24,977 bases of DNA from Weeksellaceae bacterium. Lineage in GTDB: Bacteria > Bacteroidota > Bacteroidia > Flavobacteriales > Weeksellaceae. Positions 8,719 through 16,471 of this stretch are shown one piece after another. The notes below the pieces were generated by a model. The model had not been told where the DNA came from, made no database searches, and worked only from the letters and a program-made list of their open reading frames with translations. The position numbers and the translations under genes were made by a program. The DNA lies in assembly GCA_028694715.1 (NCBI GenBank), contig JAQVKJ010000001.1, positions 1 to 24,977 on the forward strand, read 5' to 3'. Each line of letters begins with the position of its first letter. Positions within the stretch are counted from its first letter, which is position 1.

Positions 8719-8757
8719 TAAAAAAGCCTGCGAATCTGGACTTGCAGGCTTTTTTTT
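8719..8757 (+). terminator. Rho-independent terminator after efp
   Basis: The arms AGCCTGC (8725-8731) and GCAGGCT (8744-8750), extended by A-T pairs, enclose a 12-nt loop and run into a T-tract of about eight bases. It begins 20 bp after the efp stop and closes the lpxD-efp unit. Confidence 0.9.
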
Positions 8758-8915
8758 GTAATACCGGAGATCCCATTTCTTAATGATTTCATCGGTTTTG
8801 AATTGACAAGCGTTTGATTTTGTTGAAACAAAATATACTCCTTTTGGGAAACCGCTAAAAGCAACTTCAATTTTGTGGGTGAAAACTTCAATATTATCTC
8901 AATATTAAAAAGCCT

Positions 8916-8923
8916 TAGATTTG
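8916..8923 (+). promoter_or_regulatory. Candidate -7 promoter element for fabH
   Basis: TAGATTTG fits TAnnTTTG and lies 22 bp before the fabH ATG, after a terminator, where a promoter is required. No clear -33 TTG is seen 19 bp upstream. The rest of the 8760-8915 gap holds nothing I recognise. Confidence 0.55.
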
Positions 8924-8945
8924 CAAATAAATCAATCTCTGAAAA

Positions 8946-9959
8946 ATGAAAAAATCAATTATAACAGGCATGGGTCATTTCGTCCCCCAAAGGGTAGTAA
9001 CCAATGATGATTTGGCCAAAGTAATGGATACCAATGACGAATGGATTCGCGAACGCACAGGAATAGAAGAAAGAAGACATCTTGGAAAAAACTCTGAAAC
9101 CAATACTTCAGATTTGGTTGTAAAAGCAGCTGAAATGGCGCTAAAAAACGCAGGCATAAGCGCAAGCGACATAGATTTCATCATATTTGCCACACTGAGT
9201 CCCGATTATTTTTTTCCCGGATGTGGCGTGCTGATTCAAAAGAAACTTGGTTGTGATACCATCGGTGCATTGGATGTGAGAAACCAATGTTCTGGTTTTA
9301 TATATGCACTTTCAACAGCCGACGCTTTTATTCGCTCGGGCATTTACAGAAATATATTGGTCATTGGGGCTGAGAATCATTCCTTTGGCCTTGACTTGAC
9401 CACTCGCAGCAGGAGCGTTTCCGTGATTTTTGGCGACGGAGCCGGTGCAGTGGTTGTTTCTGCTTCCGACGAACAAGGAAGAGGAATCATCACAACAAAT
9501 TTACACAGCGAGGGAGAATATGCAGAGAATCTTGCTGTTTTATTCCCGGGCACCCAATATGGCTGGGCAGATGTATTGCTCGATGAAGACAATCCAATCA
9601 CTGCCGACGAGATTTATCCGCATATGGATGGAAACTTTGTATTCAAACACGCAGTAACTCGTTTTCCGGAATCTGTGAAGGAAGCTTTTGAAAAATCGGG
9701 TGAGAGAATTGAAAACTTGAAATTATTTATTCCGCACCAAGCCAATCTGAGAATCAGTCAGTTTGTGCAAAGACAGCTGGGACTGAGAGACGAACAGGTC
9801 TTTAACAATATACAGAAATACGGCAACACCACTGCTGCTTCTATCCCGATTGCATTGAGCGAAGCCGTACAGCAGGGGAGAGTTCAAAAAGGTGATTTGA
9901 TTTGTATGACCGCTTTTGGAAGTGGTTTTACATGGGGCAGCGTCTTGATGCGTTGGTGA
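8946..9959 (+). CDS. fabH: 3-oxoacyl-ACP synthase III (KAS III), FabH family
   Basis: A 337-residue thiolase-fold enzyme. The catalytic triad is complete: Cys115 (VRNQCSGFIYAL), His264 (FIPHQANLRI) and Asn294 (KYGNTTAASI). WIRERTGIEERR near the N-terminus and GDGAGA (163-168) are also typical. FabH starts fatty acid synthesis by condensing an acyl-CoA primer with malonyl-ACP. It is about 20 residues longer than E. coli FabH, with the extra length around residues 200-225. It is not beside plsX/rpmF or other fab genes, so this may be a second copy or one with a different primer preference, such as the branched primers used by many Bacteroidota. That is inference. It stands alone between a terminator and a convergent gene. 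Confidence 0.88.
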   Translation: MKKSIITGMGHFVPQRVVTNDDLAKVMDTNDEWIRERTGIEERRHLGKNSETNTSDLVVKAAEMALKNAGISASDIDFIIFATLSPDYFFPGCGVLIQKKLGCDTIGALDVRNQCSGFIYALSTADAFIRSGIYRNILVIGAENHSFGLDLTTRSRSVSVIFGDGAGAVVVSASDEQGRGIITTNLHSEGEYAENLAVLFPGTQYGWADVLLDEDNPITADEIYPHMDGNFVFKHAVTRFPESVKEAFEKSGERIENLKLFIPHQANLRISQFVQRQLGLRDEQVFNNIQKYGNTTAASIPIALSEAVQQGRVQKGDLICMTAFGSGFTWGSVLMRW

Positions 9960-10092
9960 GCTGTGTCAATTGAACATGAAAAATTCAATGCAAAACACTG
10001 TTGACAGTTGTATTTATATTGAAAATAATTGCACCGTCACGAATTTCTAATCATTGTTTTCATTATAAACAATGAACTTATAAATTGACAAT

Positions 10093-10123
10093 AAAAAAAT
10101 GCCGGTATTCAGCCGGCATTTTT
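10093..10123. terminator. Bidirectional terminator between fabH and the T9SS-sorted protein gene
   Basis: TGCCGG (10100-10105) pairs with CCGGCA (10113-10118) around a 7-nt loop. The stem extends through a run of A on the left and T on the right, so it gives a U-tract in either direction. It lies between convergent genes, 20 bp from the end of the minus-strand gene. The sequence 9960-10092 holds nothing else that I recognise. Confidence 0.85.
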
Positions 10124-10143
10124 CAATGCTTTGAATCTGCTAT

Positions 10144-11613
10144 TTATTTTACAATGAGTTTTTGATTTTGTTTGACTTTTGAGTTGACAAATTCAACGAT
10201 ATAAACGCCTTTCGGTAAATTGAATCTAATAACTGATTTAGAATCAATATTTTTCTGGCTTAAAACTATTTTTCCGTTGATGTCTATAATTTTCAAATCT
10301 CCTGTTCCCTCAATTGAAACCATTAAATAATCAGATGCAGGGTTTGGATAGATTCTGAAAATATCTGAATCCAAGTCGGAAGTTGACATGCCCACACCAC
10401 ACTTAAAAGGGTCATAAAAAACTTCACCCAGAGAATCATCGTCATTTTTGTGGAAAATCACACCTTCTACATCTTCTTCGGTAGATTGCTGGCCTTCAAT
10501 CCAACAGTTGTGCAGTGCTTTCACCTCATTGGGCGTATTGTTATACAGTGCAAAAACCATATCGTTGTTGCCGTTTTCGCTAAAAATATTTTCGCCCGGG
10601 TTGTAATCTTCCTGTTGGTCACTGCCCAAATTGATTTTTGCATTTTCCTGAAGCGTGATTCCCCAAAGATTCCTTCTTATTTCGTTGCCCGTTACATACA
10701 CCAATGAAGTATCATACAGGTTGATGCCACTTCCGCCCAGCATGGGTTGGCCTTCTGTGTCATTGTCTTCAATGATATTGTCAGAAATGATGCCCGAAGT
10801 AGCCTGCCCCATGGAAGTAATGCCGTAACGGTTGTCTCTGATGGTGTTCCCACTGATCAATATGTTGTTTTCTACGCCCAACAAACTGGAAGCAGAAATA
10901 CCACCTACTTTGGTCAAGTCTCTGTCACCTATAATAATGTTGTTAATGATTTTTATGGTGTCCGATGCGCCGCTTGGTCCCATGTTGATTTGAGGTGCAT
11001 TTCCGTTTAGTTGGTGGTTTTGTTCAAAATAATTTCCAACGATGATGGCTGCTACCGAAGCATTTGCAGCTGAACTTAGTGCGGGTTTGTCATTTTGATA
11101 AAATTGGCACCCATCAACAACCGGACTCCCTTTTGAAAAAGAGATTGCAGCACCCGTTGAAGAACCTACCGAATGATTTCCGATGCCACAATCATACATT
11201 TGAAAATTCCCGGTGACCACTTTCAATCCACCTCCGTATTCAATTAGGGTGTTGATGAGAAAGATTTCTGAGTCATCGTAGAACCAGAAACCTTTGTAAG
11301 GATTTGCCGTGTCATAAGCTGTAATTTTAATTTGAGAATCCTGTGCATCACTCAGGAAATACCCTTTCACACCAATTTCTACTCCAGGTTTGATTTTGAG
11401 AACCAGCGTATCATCTAACCTGAGTGAGTCATTTTCTGCAACCATCAGGTCTTCGTGGAGTATATAATCCCCCCCTTCCATAGTCACTGTGCCGGGAGAA
11501 TCGGCCATAATATCGTTGAGTGTCCAGTTGACGCCTGTGTTTGGAGTGGTGTATTGCGCATTGAGACTACAGGTCACAATCAACGAGCCAAGAATAAATA
11601 TTTTATTTTTCAT
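10144..11613 (-). CDS. Secreted beta-helix protein with T9SS type A C-terminal sorting domain
   Basis: A 489-residue protein. The N-terminus MKNKIFILGSLIVTCSLNAQ is a Sec signal peptide, with cleavage likely around residue 20. Residues of about 100-380 hold repeated N-x-I/I-x-x-N turns (such as IINNIIIGD, ISGNTIRDNRYGI, IISDNIIEDND) typical of a right-handed parallel beta-helix of the NosD/pectate-lyase type. The last 75 residues, beginning IFRIYPNPASDYLMV, match the T9SS type A sorting domain, ending KQNQKLIVK. The protein is therefore expected to cross the outer membrane by T9SS and be released or attached at the surface. No catalytic residues can be named; carbohydrate binding or a structural role is possible. 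Its regulator may be PorX (2001-3551), but no link is visible in the DNA. Confidence 0.88.
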   Translation of the reverse strand: MKNKIFILGSLIVTCSLNAQYTTPNTGVNWTLNDIMADSPGTVTMEGGDYILHEDLMVAENDSLRLDDTLVLKIKPGVEIGVKGYFLSDAQDSQIKITAYDTANPYKGFWFYDDSEIFLINTLIEYGGGLKVVTGNFQMYDCGIGNHSVGSSTGAAISFSKGSPVVDGCQFYQNDKPALSSAANASVAAIIVGNYFEQNHQLNGNAPQINMGPSGASDTIKIINNIIIGDRDLTKVGGISASSLLGVENNILISGNTIRDNRYGITSMGQATSGIISDNIIEDNDTEGQPMLGGSGINLYDTSLVYVTGNEIRRNLWGITLQENAKINLGSDQQEDYNPGENIFSENGNNDMVFALYNNTPNEVKALHNCWIEGQQSTEEDVEGVIFHKNDDDSLGEVFYDPFKCGVGMSTSDLDSDIFRIYPNPASDYLMVSIEGTGDLKIIDINGKIVLSQKNIDSKSVIRFNLPKGVYIVEFVNSKVKQNQKLIVK

Positions 11614-11652
11614 GTTGAATAATTAATATAGATATGAGGCGCAAGTTATAAT

Positions 11653-11666
11653 AAATTACGAAATTT
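11653..11666. promoter_or_regulatory. Possible operator: short inverted repeat upstream of the Rrf2 gene
   Basis: AAATT (11653-11657) and AATTT (11662-11666) form a perfect inverted repeat with a 4-bp spacer, 24 bp before the Rrf2 start, in the 76-bp gap between divergent genes. An autoregulatory site is plausible by position, but the sequence is AT-rich and the match may be chance. Confidence 0.25.
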
Positions 11667-11689
11667 GTAGTTAATTGGATAGGTGAATT

Positions 11690-12103
11690 ATGTTAACCAA
11701 AAGAGCTAAATACGGACTAAAAGCAATGAAATACTTAGCGGAGCAGCCCACTGCTTCGCCCGTTTTGATTTCTGAAATTTCAGAACAAGAGAACATTCCT
11801 TTTAAATTTTTGCAAGGCATTTTATTGAGTTTGAAAAGACACGGTTTTTTAGATTCTAAAAAGGGGAAGGGTGGTGGTTACTTTCTGAAAATACCGGCCG
11901 ACCAAATCAATATGGCATCTCTTTTTAGGGTTTTGGATGGTCCAATTGCATTGGTACCCTGTGTAAGTATGAATTATTATCAAAGATGTGACGATTGTCC
12001 GGATGAGGAAATATGCAGTGTAAACCGGCTGATGGCGCAGGTCAGAGATCGCACGCTTAAGCTACTAGAGAATGAAACTCTGGAAGATTTAATAAAAGAT
12101 TAA
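11690..12103 (+). CDS. Rrf2-family transcriptional regulator with four cysteines
   Basis: A 137-residue protein. A winged helix-turn-helix fills about residues 1-70: LTKRAKYGLKAMKYLAE, then ISEISEQENIPFKFLQGILLSLKRHGFLDSKKGKGGGY. A cysteine cluster follows at Cys91, Cys100, Cys103 and Cys109 (PCVSMNYYQRCDDCPDEEIC), a site that in Rrf2 proteins such as IscR, NsrR and RsrR can hold an iron-sulphur cluster. IscR uses three cysteines, so the fourth here may replace the non-cysteine ligand; that is inference. It probably senses redox state, iron-sulphur supply or nitric oxide. Neither isc/suf genes nor cysteine biosynthesis genes are nearby, so the target is unknown. The gene is divergent from the T9SS-sorted protein gene and upstream of the ribosomal cluster. 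Confidence 0.88.
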   Translation: MLTKRAKYGLKAMKYLAEQPTASPVLISEISEQENIPFKFLQGILLSLKRHGFLDSKKGKGGGYFLKIPADQINMASLFRVLDGPIALVPCVSMNYYQRCDDCPDEEICSVNRLMAQVRDRTLKLLENETLEDLIKD

Positions 12104-12143
12104 ATTTTTTTACATAATAGTATACTGTTTTGATAGACTTTTG

Positions 12144-12151
12144 TATATTTG
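12144..12151 (+). promoter_or_regulatory. Candidate -7 element upstream of the putative small RNA
   Basis: TATATTTG, followed by C, matches TAnnTTTG. It lies 40 bp after the Rrf2 stop, in non-coding DNA. The -33 TTG is not at 19 bp; the nearest (12130-12132) is only 11 bp upstream. An 8-bp palindrome AGTATACT lies at 12118-12125. Confidence 0.45.
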
Positions 12152-12155
12152 CTGC

Positions 12156-12263
12156 AGGAAAATTCACTTTTCCAAATCTGAATTGATCTTAAATACTTTT
12201 AAGATTATTTGTGTGTTAGTTATTTGGCCTCATAGTTGAACTCTCTACTGTGAGGTTTTTTTT
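12156..12263 (+). ncRNA. Candidate small RNA or attenuated leader upstream of rpsH
   Basis: This is part of a 373-bp non-coding stretch (12104-12476). Downstream of a -7 element, three hairpins follow one another: GGAAAA/TTTTCC (12157-12173), CTTAAA/TTTAAG with a 4-nt loop (12188-12203), and a terminator-like stem at 12228-12255 with eight T. A transcript from about 12156 to 12263 would be near 108 nt. It has no convincing reading frame. It could be a free small RNA, a premature-termination product of a ribosomal operon leader, or merely the 3' end of the Rrf2 transcript. I did not recognise the bacterial SRP RNA core or another RNA family. Boundaries are estimates. Confidence 0.35.
12228..12263 (+). 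terminator. Rho-independent terminator between Rrf2 gene and rpsH
   Basis: CCTCATAGT (12228-12236) pairs with ACTGTGAGG (12247-12255), nine pairs including one G-T wobble, with a 10-nt loop, followed by T8. It may end the Rrf2 transcript, the candidate small RNA, or both. Confidence 0.8.
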
Positions 12264-12347
12264 GAACTTGATTTCAAAATTCAAAAGGCAAATACACTCA
12301 TTGGGCAGGCAGGTCGATGCTCAAAAAATAAAATACTTTATTCCTAA

Positions 12348-12378
12348 TTTGTCAAATAAAAAAAACTTCCTACATTTG
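12348..12378 (+). promoter_or_regulatory. Main promoter of the rpsH-infA operon
   Basis: TTTG (12348-12351), exactly 19 bp, then TACATTTG (12371-12378) followed by C. Both boxes and spacing match the Bacteroidota primary-sigma consensus. It follows a terminator and sits about 100 bp before rpsH, giving a leader of about 90 nt. Confidence 0.85.
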
Positions 12379-12436
12379 CACGCCTGAAAGTATGCCAGCT
12401 TGCCTGATTGCTTTTGGGAAAGTTTAAGTTTAAAAG

Positions 12437-12455
12437 TAGAACAGTTTATGTTCTA
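12437..12455 (+). promoter_or_regulatory. Leader hairpin before rpsH
   Basis: TAGAACA (12437-12443) and TGTTCTA (12449-12455) pair perfectly around a GTTTA loop, ending 21 nt before the rpsH ATG. An alternative overlapping stem is ACAGT (12442-12446) with ACTGT (12457-12461). The site could serve translational feedback, since S8 is the regulator of the spc operon in E. coli; nothing in the sequence proves this. Confidence 0.4.
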
Positions 12456-12476
12456 TACTGTAAAATAAACGAATTT

Positions 12477-12878
12477 ATGTTAACAGATCCAATTTCAGAT
12501 TATCTGACACGCATTAGAAATGCGATGTCCGCAGGACACAAGGTTGTTGAAATTCCTGCATCTAACCTCAAGAAGGAAATCACCAAAATCCTTTTCGACC
12601 AAGGTTACATTTTGAACTACAAATTCGAGGATGGTGCCCACCATCAGGGTATGATTAAAATTGCGTTGAAGTACGATAAGATGACCAAAGCGCCGGTAAT
12701 CAAAAAACTGAAAAGGGTGTCCCGTCCCGGACTGCGTCAGTACAAAGGCGCCGGAGAACTTCCTAGAATTTTGAATGGACTTGGAGTAGCGATTGTCTCT
12801 ACTTCAAAAGGAGTGATGACAGACAAACAGGCTCGTCAGGAGAATGTTGGAGGTGAAGTATTGTGTTTGGTTTATTAA
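12477..12878 (+). CDS. rpsH: 30S ribosomal protein S8
   Basis: The protein is 133 residues long from ATG 12477 ([17 protein letters not shown]), the standard S8 start; 23 further in-frame codons upstream are leader. The C-terminal block [23 protein letters not shown], which contacts 16S rRNA helix 21, is intact. S8 is a primary 16S binder in the central domain of the small subunit and the translational repressor of the spc operon in E. coli. Here it is the first gene of its operon, not preceded by rplE and rpsN as is usual. There is no clear Shine-Dalgarno sequence before the start. Confidence 0.97.
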   Translation: MLTDPISDYLTRIRNAMSAGHKVVEIPASNLKKEITKILFDQGYILNYKFEDGAHHQGMIKIALKYDKMTKAPVIKKLKRVSRPGLRQYKGAGELPRILNGLGVAIVSTSKGVMTDKQARQENVGGEVLCLVY

Positions 12879-12896
12879 TATTAAAAGCAGAAAAAA

Positions 12897-13442
12897 ATGT
12901 CAAGAGTAGGACACGCAAATATCAATATCCCTGACGGAGTAAGCGTTGAAGTTAAGGACGGTATAGTAACCGTAAAAGGGAAGAATGCAGAAATGACCCA
13001 AACCATCAAAGAAGGCTTTGAATTGAAAATAGAAGAAGGCGTGCTGACTGTCACTCGGCCTTCTGAATCAAAAGAAAGTAAGTCGCTTCACGGTTTGTAC
13101 AGATCACTCATCAACAACATGGTGATAGGTGTATCTGAAGGTTTCAAAAAACAACTGGAACTAGTTGGGGTAGGATACAGAGCTTCGCACCAAGGACAAC
13201 TTTTGGACCTTTCGCTCGGATTCTCCCACAATATTGTGATGGAACTTCCGAAAGAAGTTACTGTAGAAACCCTGTCGGAAAAAGGTAAGAATCCAATCAT
13301 TACACTCAGCTCACACGACAACCAACTTTTGGGTATGGTAGCTGCAAAAATTAGATCTTTCCGTAAACCTGAACCATACAAAGGCAAAGGTGTGAAATTC
13401 GTAGGAGAAGAACTTAGAAGAAAAGCAGGTAAAACTGCCTAA
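12897..13442 (+). CDS. rplF: 50S ribosomal protein L6
   Basis: A 181-residue protein of normal L6 length, starting [15 protein letters not shown]. It carries the two L6 repeats, with the family signature [21 protein letters not shown] near the C-terminus (about residues 159-179). L6 binds 23S rRNA close to the sarcin-ricin loop and the factor-binding centre. It lies 18 bp after rpsH and 17 bp before rplR, within one operon. Confidence 0.97.
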   Translation: MSRVGHANINIPDGVSVEVKDGIVTVKGKNAEMTQTIKEGFELKIEEGVLTVTRPSESKESKSLHGLYRSLINNMVIGVSEGFKKQLELVGVGYRASHQGQLLDLSLGFSHNIVMELPKEVTVETLSEKGKNPIITLSSHDNQLLGMVAAKIRSFRKPEPYKGKGVKFVGEELRRKAGKTA

Positions 13443-13459
13443 CCATAAATAATCGAACA

Positions 13460-13807
13460 ATGGCACTATCAAAAACAGAAAAAAGACAAAAGATAAAAAG
13501 ACGTGTTCGTCGTAATATCTTTGGAACAGCCCAAAGACCCAGACTGTCTGTGTATCGTTCCAACAAAGAGATTTACGCTCAATTGGTAGATGACAATGCA
13601 GGGATCACACTTGCATCTGCATCATCAAGAGAGAAAGTAGAAGGCAATACCAAAACGGAAATTTCAGCTTCTGTAGGTAAACTGATTGCTGAGAAAGCAA
13701 AAGAAAAAGGAATCAGCGTTGTCATATTCGACAGAAACGGCTTTGTGTATCACGGAAGAGTCAAAGCTTTGGCTGACGGAGCAAGAGAAGGAGGTTTAAA
13801 TTTCTAA
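13460..13807 (+). CDS. rplR: 50S ribosomal protein L18
   Basis: A 115-residue protein with the L18 pattern: a basic N-terminus ([19 protein letters not shown]), [20 protein letters not shown], and the C-terminal [28 protein letters not shown] (first 20 residues of this block are at about 88-107). L18 binds 5S rRNA in the central protuberance together with L5. The L5 gene is not in this window. Confidence 0.97.
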   Translation: MALSKTEKRQKIKRRVRRNIFGTAQRPRLSVYRSNKEIYAQLVDDNAGITLASASSREKVEGNTKTEISASVGKLIAEKAKEKGISVVIFDRNGFVYHGRVKALADGAREGGLNF

Positions 13808-13819
13808 GAAGCGAAAATT

Positions 13820-14344
13820 ATGTTAGGATTCAAAAATATTGAAAAAGTAAAACCAGCGGGAATGGAACTTACCGACCGTTTGGTGGGTGTTCAAAGAGTT
13901 ACCAAGGTAACCAAAGGAGGCCGTGCATTCGGATTCTCTGCCATTGTTGTGGTAGGTGATGGGAACGGCGTAGTAGGTTACGGTCTCGGTAAATCAAAAG
14001 AGGTGGCGAGCGCAATTGCAAAAGCAGTTGAAGACGCCAAGAAAAATCTGGTCAGAATTCCTTTGACCGGCAACACCGTTCCCCATGAAAATGAAGCCAG
14101 ATACGGAGGAGCACAAGTGTTCTTGAGACCGGCTTCCGAAGGTACAGGTGTGATTGCTGGCGGTACCGTCCGTGCAGTACTCGAATCAGTAGGTGTACGA
14201 GATGTGTTGTCAAAATCAAAAGGCTCTTCTAACCCGCACAATGTGGTGAAAGCAACTTTCAAAGCATTGCTGGAAATGAGAGATGTAAATGAAGTGGCGC
14301 GTCAAAGAGGAGTTTCAATAACCAAAGTGTTTAACGGCAAATAA
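13820..14344 (+). CDS. rpsE: 30S ribosomal protein S5
   Basis: A 174-residue protein. The N-terminal double-stranded-RNA-binding S5 domain includes [20 protein letters not shown] and [17 protein letters not shown], and the C-terminal S5 domain includes [21 protein letters not shown]. Its N-terminus is longer than minimal S5 proteins only by a few residues. S5 lies at the mRNA entry channel with S3 and S4 and influences decoding accuracy. It is spaced 12 bp from rplR. Confidence 0.97.
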   Translation: MLGFKNIEKVKPAGMELTDRLVGVQRVTKVTKGGRAFGFSAIVVVGDGNGVVGYGLGKSKEVASAIAKAVEDAKKNLVRIPLTGNTVPHENEARYGGAQVFLRPASEGTGVIAGGTVRAVLESVGVRDVLSKSKGSSNPHNVVKATFKALLEMRDVNEVARQRGVSITKVFNGK

Positions 14345-14352
14345 TTTTGGAG

Positions 14353-14529
14353 ATGAGTAAAGTAAGAATCAAACAAGTGCGAAGCAGCATCAACCGAGAA
14401 AAGTCTCAAAAAGACACGCTGATAGCGTTGGGACTGAGAAAAATTAATCAGGAAGTTGAACACGAATCTACACCTGCTATTGAAGGTATGATTAGAAAAG
14501 TTCTACATCTGGTAAAAGTTGAGAGATAA
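14353..14529 (+). CDS. rpmD: 50S ribosomal protein L30
   Basis: The protein is 58 residues from ATG 14353 (MSKVRIKQVRSSINREKSQK), the expected L30 length. A TTG two codons upstream is open in the same frame, but GGAG directly abuts the ATG, and L30 normally starts at this point. The family core TLIALGLRKINQ is present. L30 is a small 23S rRNA-binding protein of the large subunit. The gap to rpsE is 8 bp. Confidence 0.95.
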   Translation: MSKVRIKQVRSSINREKSQKDTLIALGLRKINQEVEHESTPAIEGMIRKVLHLVKVER

Positions 14530-14566
14530 TTATTTGTAAGTTAAAGCAAACTCAAAAAGAATTAAA

Positions 14567-15031
14567 ATGAAATTAAATAATCTAAAACCTGCAGCCGGTT
14601 CTGTAAAAAATAAATTCAGAAAAGGGAGAGGTCAGGCCAGCGGAAACGGAGGCACGGCCGGAAGAGGACACAAAGGTGCCAAATCCAGATCGGGGTATTC
14701 CAGAAAAGCCGGATTTGAAGGTGGGCAAATGCCGCTTCAGAGAAGGGTTCCAAAATTCGGTTTCAATAACATCAACCGTGTGGAATACAACGGAATCAAT
14801 CTGGATGTGATTCAGCAGCTGATTGACAATAAGAAAATCAGCAACAGCCTGACAAAAGAAGACCTGATCAAACACGGTCTGGCACACAAAAATGATTTGA
14901 TTAAAATCCTGGGCAGAGGCGAATTGAAGTCCAAAATAAATGTGACTGCAGACAAATTTACCAAAACTGCACAAGATGCAATCGAAAAAGCAGGTGGCAA
15001 AGCTGAAATGACCCAGAGCAAACAAAACTAA
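14567..15031 (+). CDS. rplO: 50S ribosomal protein L15
   Basis: A 154-residue protein with the glycine- and basic-rich L15 N-terminus ([20 protein letters not shown], then [10 protein letters not shown] and [18 protein letters not shown]) and the globular C-terminal region containing [21 protein letters not shown]15 is a late-assembling 23S rRNA-binding protein. It lies 37 bp after rpmD and 48 bp before secY, the usual order of the spc operon. Confidence 0.97.
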   Translation: MKLNNLKPAAGSVKNKFRKGRGQASGNGGTAGRGHKGAKSRSGYSRKAGFEGGQMPLQRRVPKFGFNNINRVEYNGINLDVIQQLIDNKKISNSLTKEDLIKHGLAHKNDLIKILGRGELKSKINVTADKFTKTAQDAIEKAGGKAEMTQSKQN

Positions 15032-15079
15032 ATTCAACTGTCTCCATTCATTCAAGGCAGAAAAACACATTAATTAACA

Positions 15080-16447
15080 ATGAAAGGTCTTATACAAACC
15101 ATAAAGAACATCTGGAATATCAAAGAACTGAGAGAAAAGTTGACCATTACTTTTCTGTTTTTGGTCATCTACCGTTTTGGCTCCTATATTCCGTTGCCTG
15201 GTATTGATATCAACGAAGTAACCAGATTGCTCGCAGAACAAGCAGATACACAAAACGGACTGCTCGGACTGCTGAACTCTTTCACAGGAGGTTCGTTCAA
15301 CAGAGCGTCCATTCTGGCCCTTGGAATCATGCCTTATATTTCTGCAGCCATTGTGATTCAGCTGATGCAACTGGCTGTTCCTTATCTTCAGAAATTACAG
15401 AAAGATGGAGAAAGCGGTCAGAAAAAAGTAACCCAGATTACAAGATGGCTTACCATCGCAATTTGTTTGGTGCAGGCACCTGCATATCTGACACTGCTTC
15501 AGACTCAGTTGTTGCCCTACAGCGGCGGATTCCATTCTGCTTATTTGATTGCGCCAACGAATTTCTGGTTTATTTTCCCGTCGGTAATCATTCTGGTAAC
15601 AGGTACCATCTTTACCATGTGGATGGGTGAAAAAATCACGGACAGAGGTGTAGGAAACGGTATCTCCATTCTGATTATGGTGGGAATTCTTGCAGACTTG
15701 CCTCAAGCGTTGCTCAACGCTTTTGAAGTCGATACAACAGGAGGTATCGCCTTTATGATGGAAATCCTTGGATTGATCCTGGCCATTCTGCTTTGTGTGA
15801 TTCTGGTTCAGGCAGTCAGAAAAGTTCCTGTACAATATGTAAGGAGGGCTCAATCAGGCAGCAGCAGCTATATGAGATCGGTAACAGACTCTGTTCGTTC
15901 CTATATTCCGCTGAAGGTAAATGCAGCTGGAGTGATGCCAATCATCTTTGCACAAGCAATTATGTTTTTGCCCGCAACGCTGGTGGGATTGGTCTCTGAC
16001 GCCAACTCATCACTGATGATATTTTTGCAGAAAGTATCCGACCCGTTTACATGGCAAAACAATGTCATCTTTGCAATACTGATTATTGTATTTACATTCT
16101 TTTACACGGCGATTACTATACCTGTAAATCAGATGGCTGATGACCTGAAGAGAAACGGAGGAATTATTCCGGGCATCAAACCCGGAAAGGACACCGCAGA
16201 ATATCTGGACGATATTTTGTCGAAAATTACGCTGCCGGGTTCAATATTTCTTGTTTTCATCGCAGTTATGCCTGCCATTGTCCATCTCTTTGGAGTGGAT
16301 CAACGGTTGTCAATGTTCTACGGTGGAACTTCGCTGCTGATTATGGTGGCTGTAATTTTGGACACAGTACAGCAAATCAATACCTATCTGCTCAATCACC
16401 ACTACGACGGACTCATGTCATCTGGCAGGGTCAGAAATGAGGCCTGA
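15080..16447 (+). CDS. secY: Protein translocase subunit SecY
   Basis: A 455-residue inner-membrane protein with the ten hydrophobic segments of SecY. Visible signatures are FRFGSYIPLPGID-like TM1 flank (YRFGSYIPLPGIDINEV), the plug region with NSFTGGSFNRASILALGIMP, and the ribosome/SecA-binding loops RRAQSGSSSY and DLKRNGGIIPGIKPG. SecY forms the Sec channel that exports proteins such as the signal-peptide protein at 10144-11613. The next gene is infA, 24 bp on; the methionine aminopeptidase gene (map) that often lies between them in other bacteria is absent here. Confidence 0.98.
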   Translation: MKGLIQTIKNIWNIKELREKLTITFLFLVIYRFGSYIPLPGIDINEVTRLLAEQADTQNGLLGLLNSFTGGSFNRASILALGIMPYISAAIVIQLMQLAVPYLQKLQKDGESGQKKVTQITRWLTIAICLVQAPAYLTLLQTQLLPYSGGFHSAYLIAPTNFWFIFPSVIILVTGTIFTMWMGEKITDRGVGNGISILIMVGILADLPQALLNAFEVDTTGGIAFMMEILGLILAILLCVILVQAVRKVPVQYVRRAQSGSSSYMRSVTDSVRSYIPLKVNAAGVMPIIFAQAIMFLPATLVGLVSDANSSLMIFLQKVSDPFTWQNNVIFAILIIVFTFFYTAITIPVNQMADDLKRNGGIIPGIKPGKDTAEYLDDILSKITLPGSIFLVFIAVMPAIVHLFGVDQRLSMFYGGTSLLIMVAVILDTVQQINTYLLNHHYDGLMSSGRVRNEA

Positions 16448-16471
16448 CAGAAAAAGGATTTTAAACAGAAT

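Noticed and set aside
8625..8891. 88-codon minus-strand frame across the efp end and its terminator
   Set aside because: It overlaps the conserved end of efp and runs through a strong terminator hairpin; no family similarity.
12392..12427. Short upstream reading frame (11 codons) in the rpsH leader
   Set aside because: No ribosome-binding signal, no regulatory codon pattern, and such short frames are frequent by chance.
12408..12476. In-frame extension of rpsH by 23 codons upstream
   Set aside because: S8 starts at [12 protein letters not shown] in the family; the extra residues resemble no S8 and fall in a promoter-proximal leader containing a hairpin.
14582..15070. 162-codon minus-strand frame opposite rplO
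   Set aside because: It is antisense to a conserved ribosomal gene, and its composition reflects the codon usage of the opposite strand.
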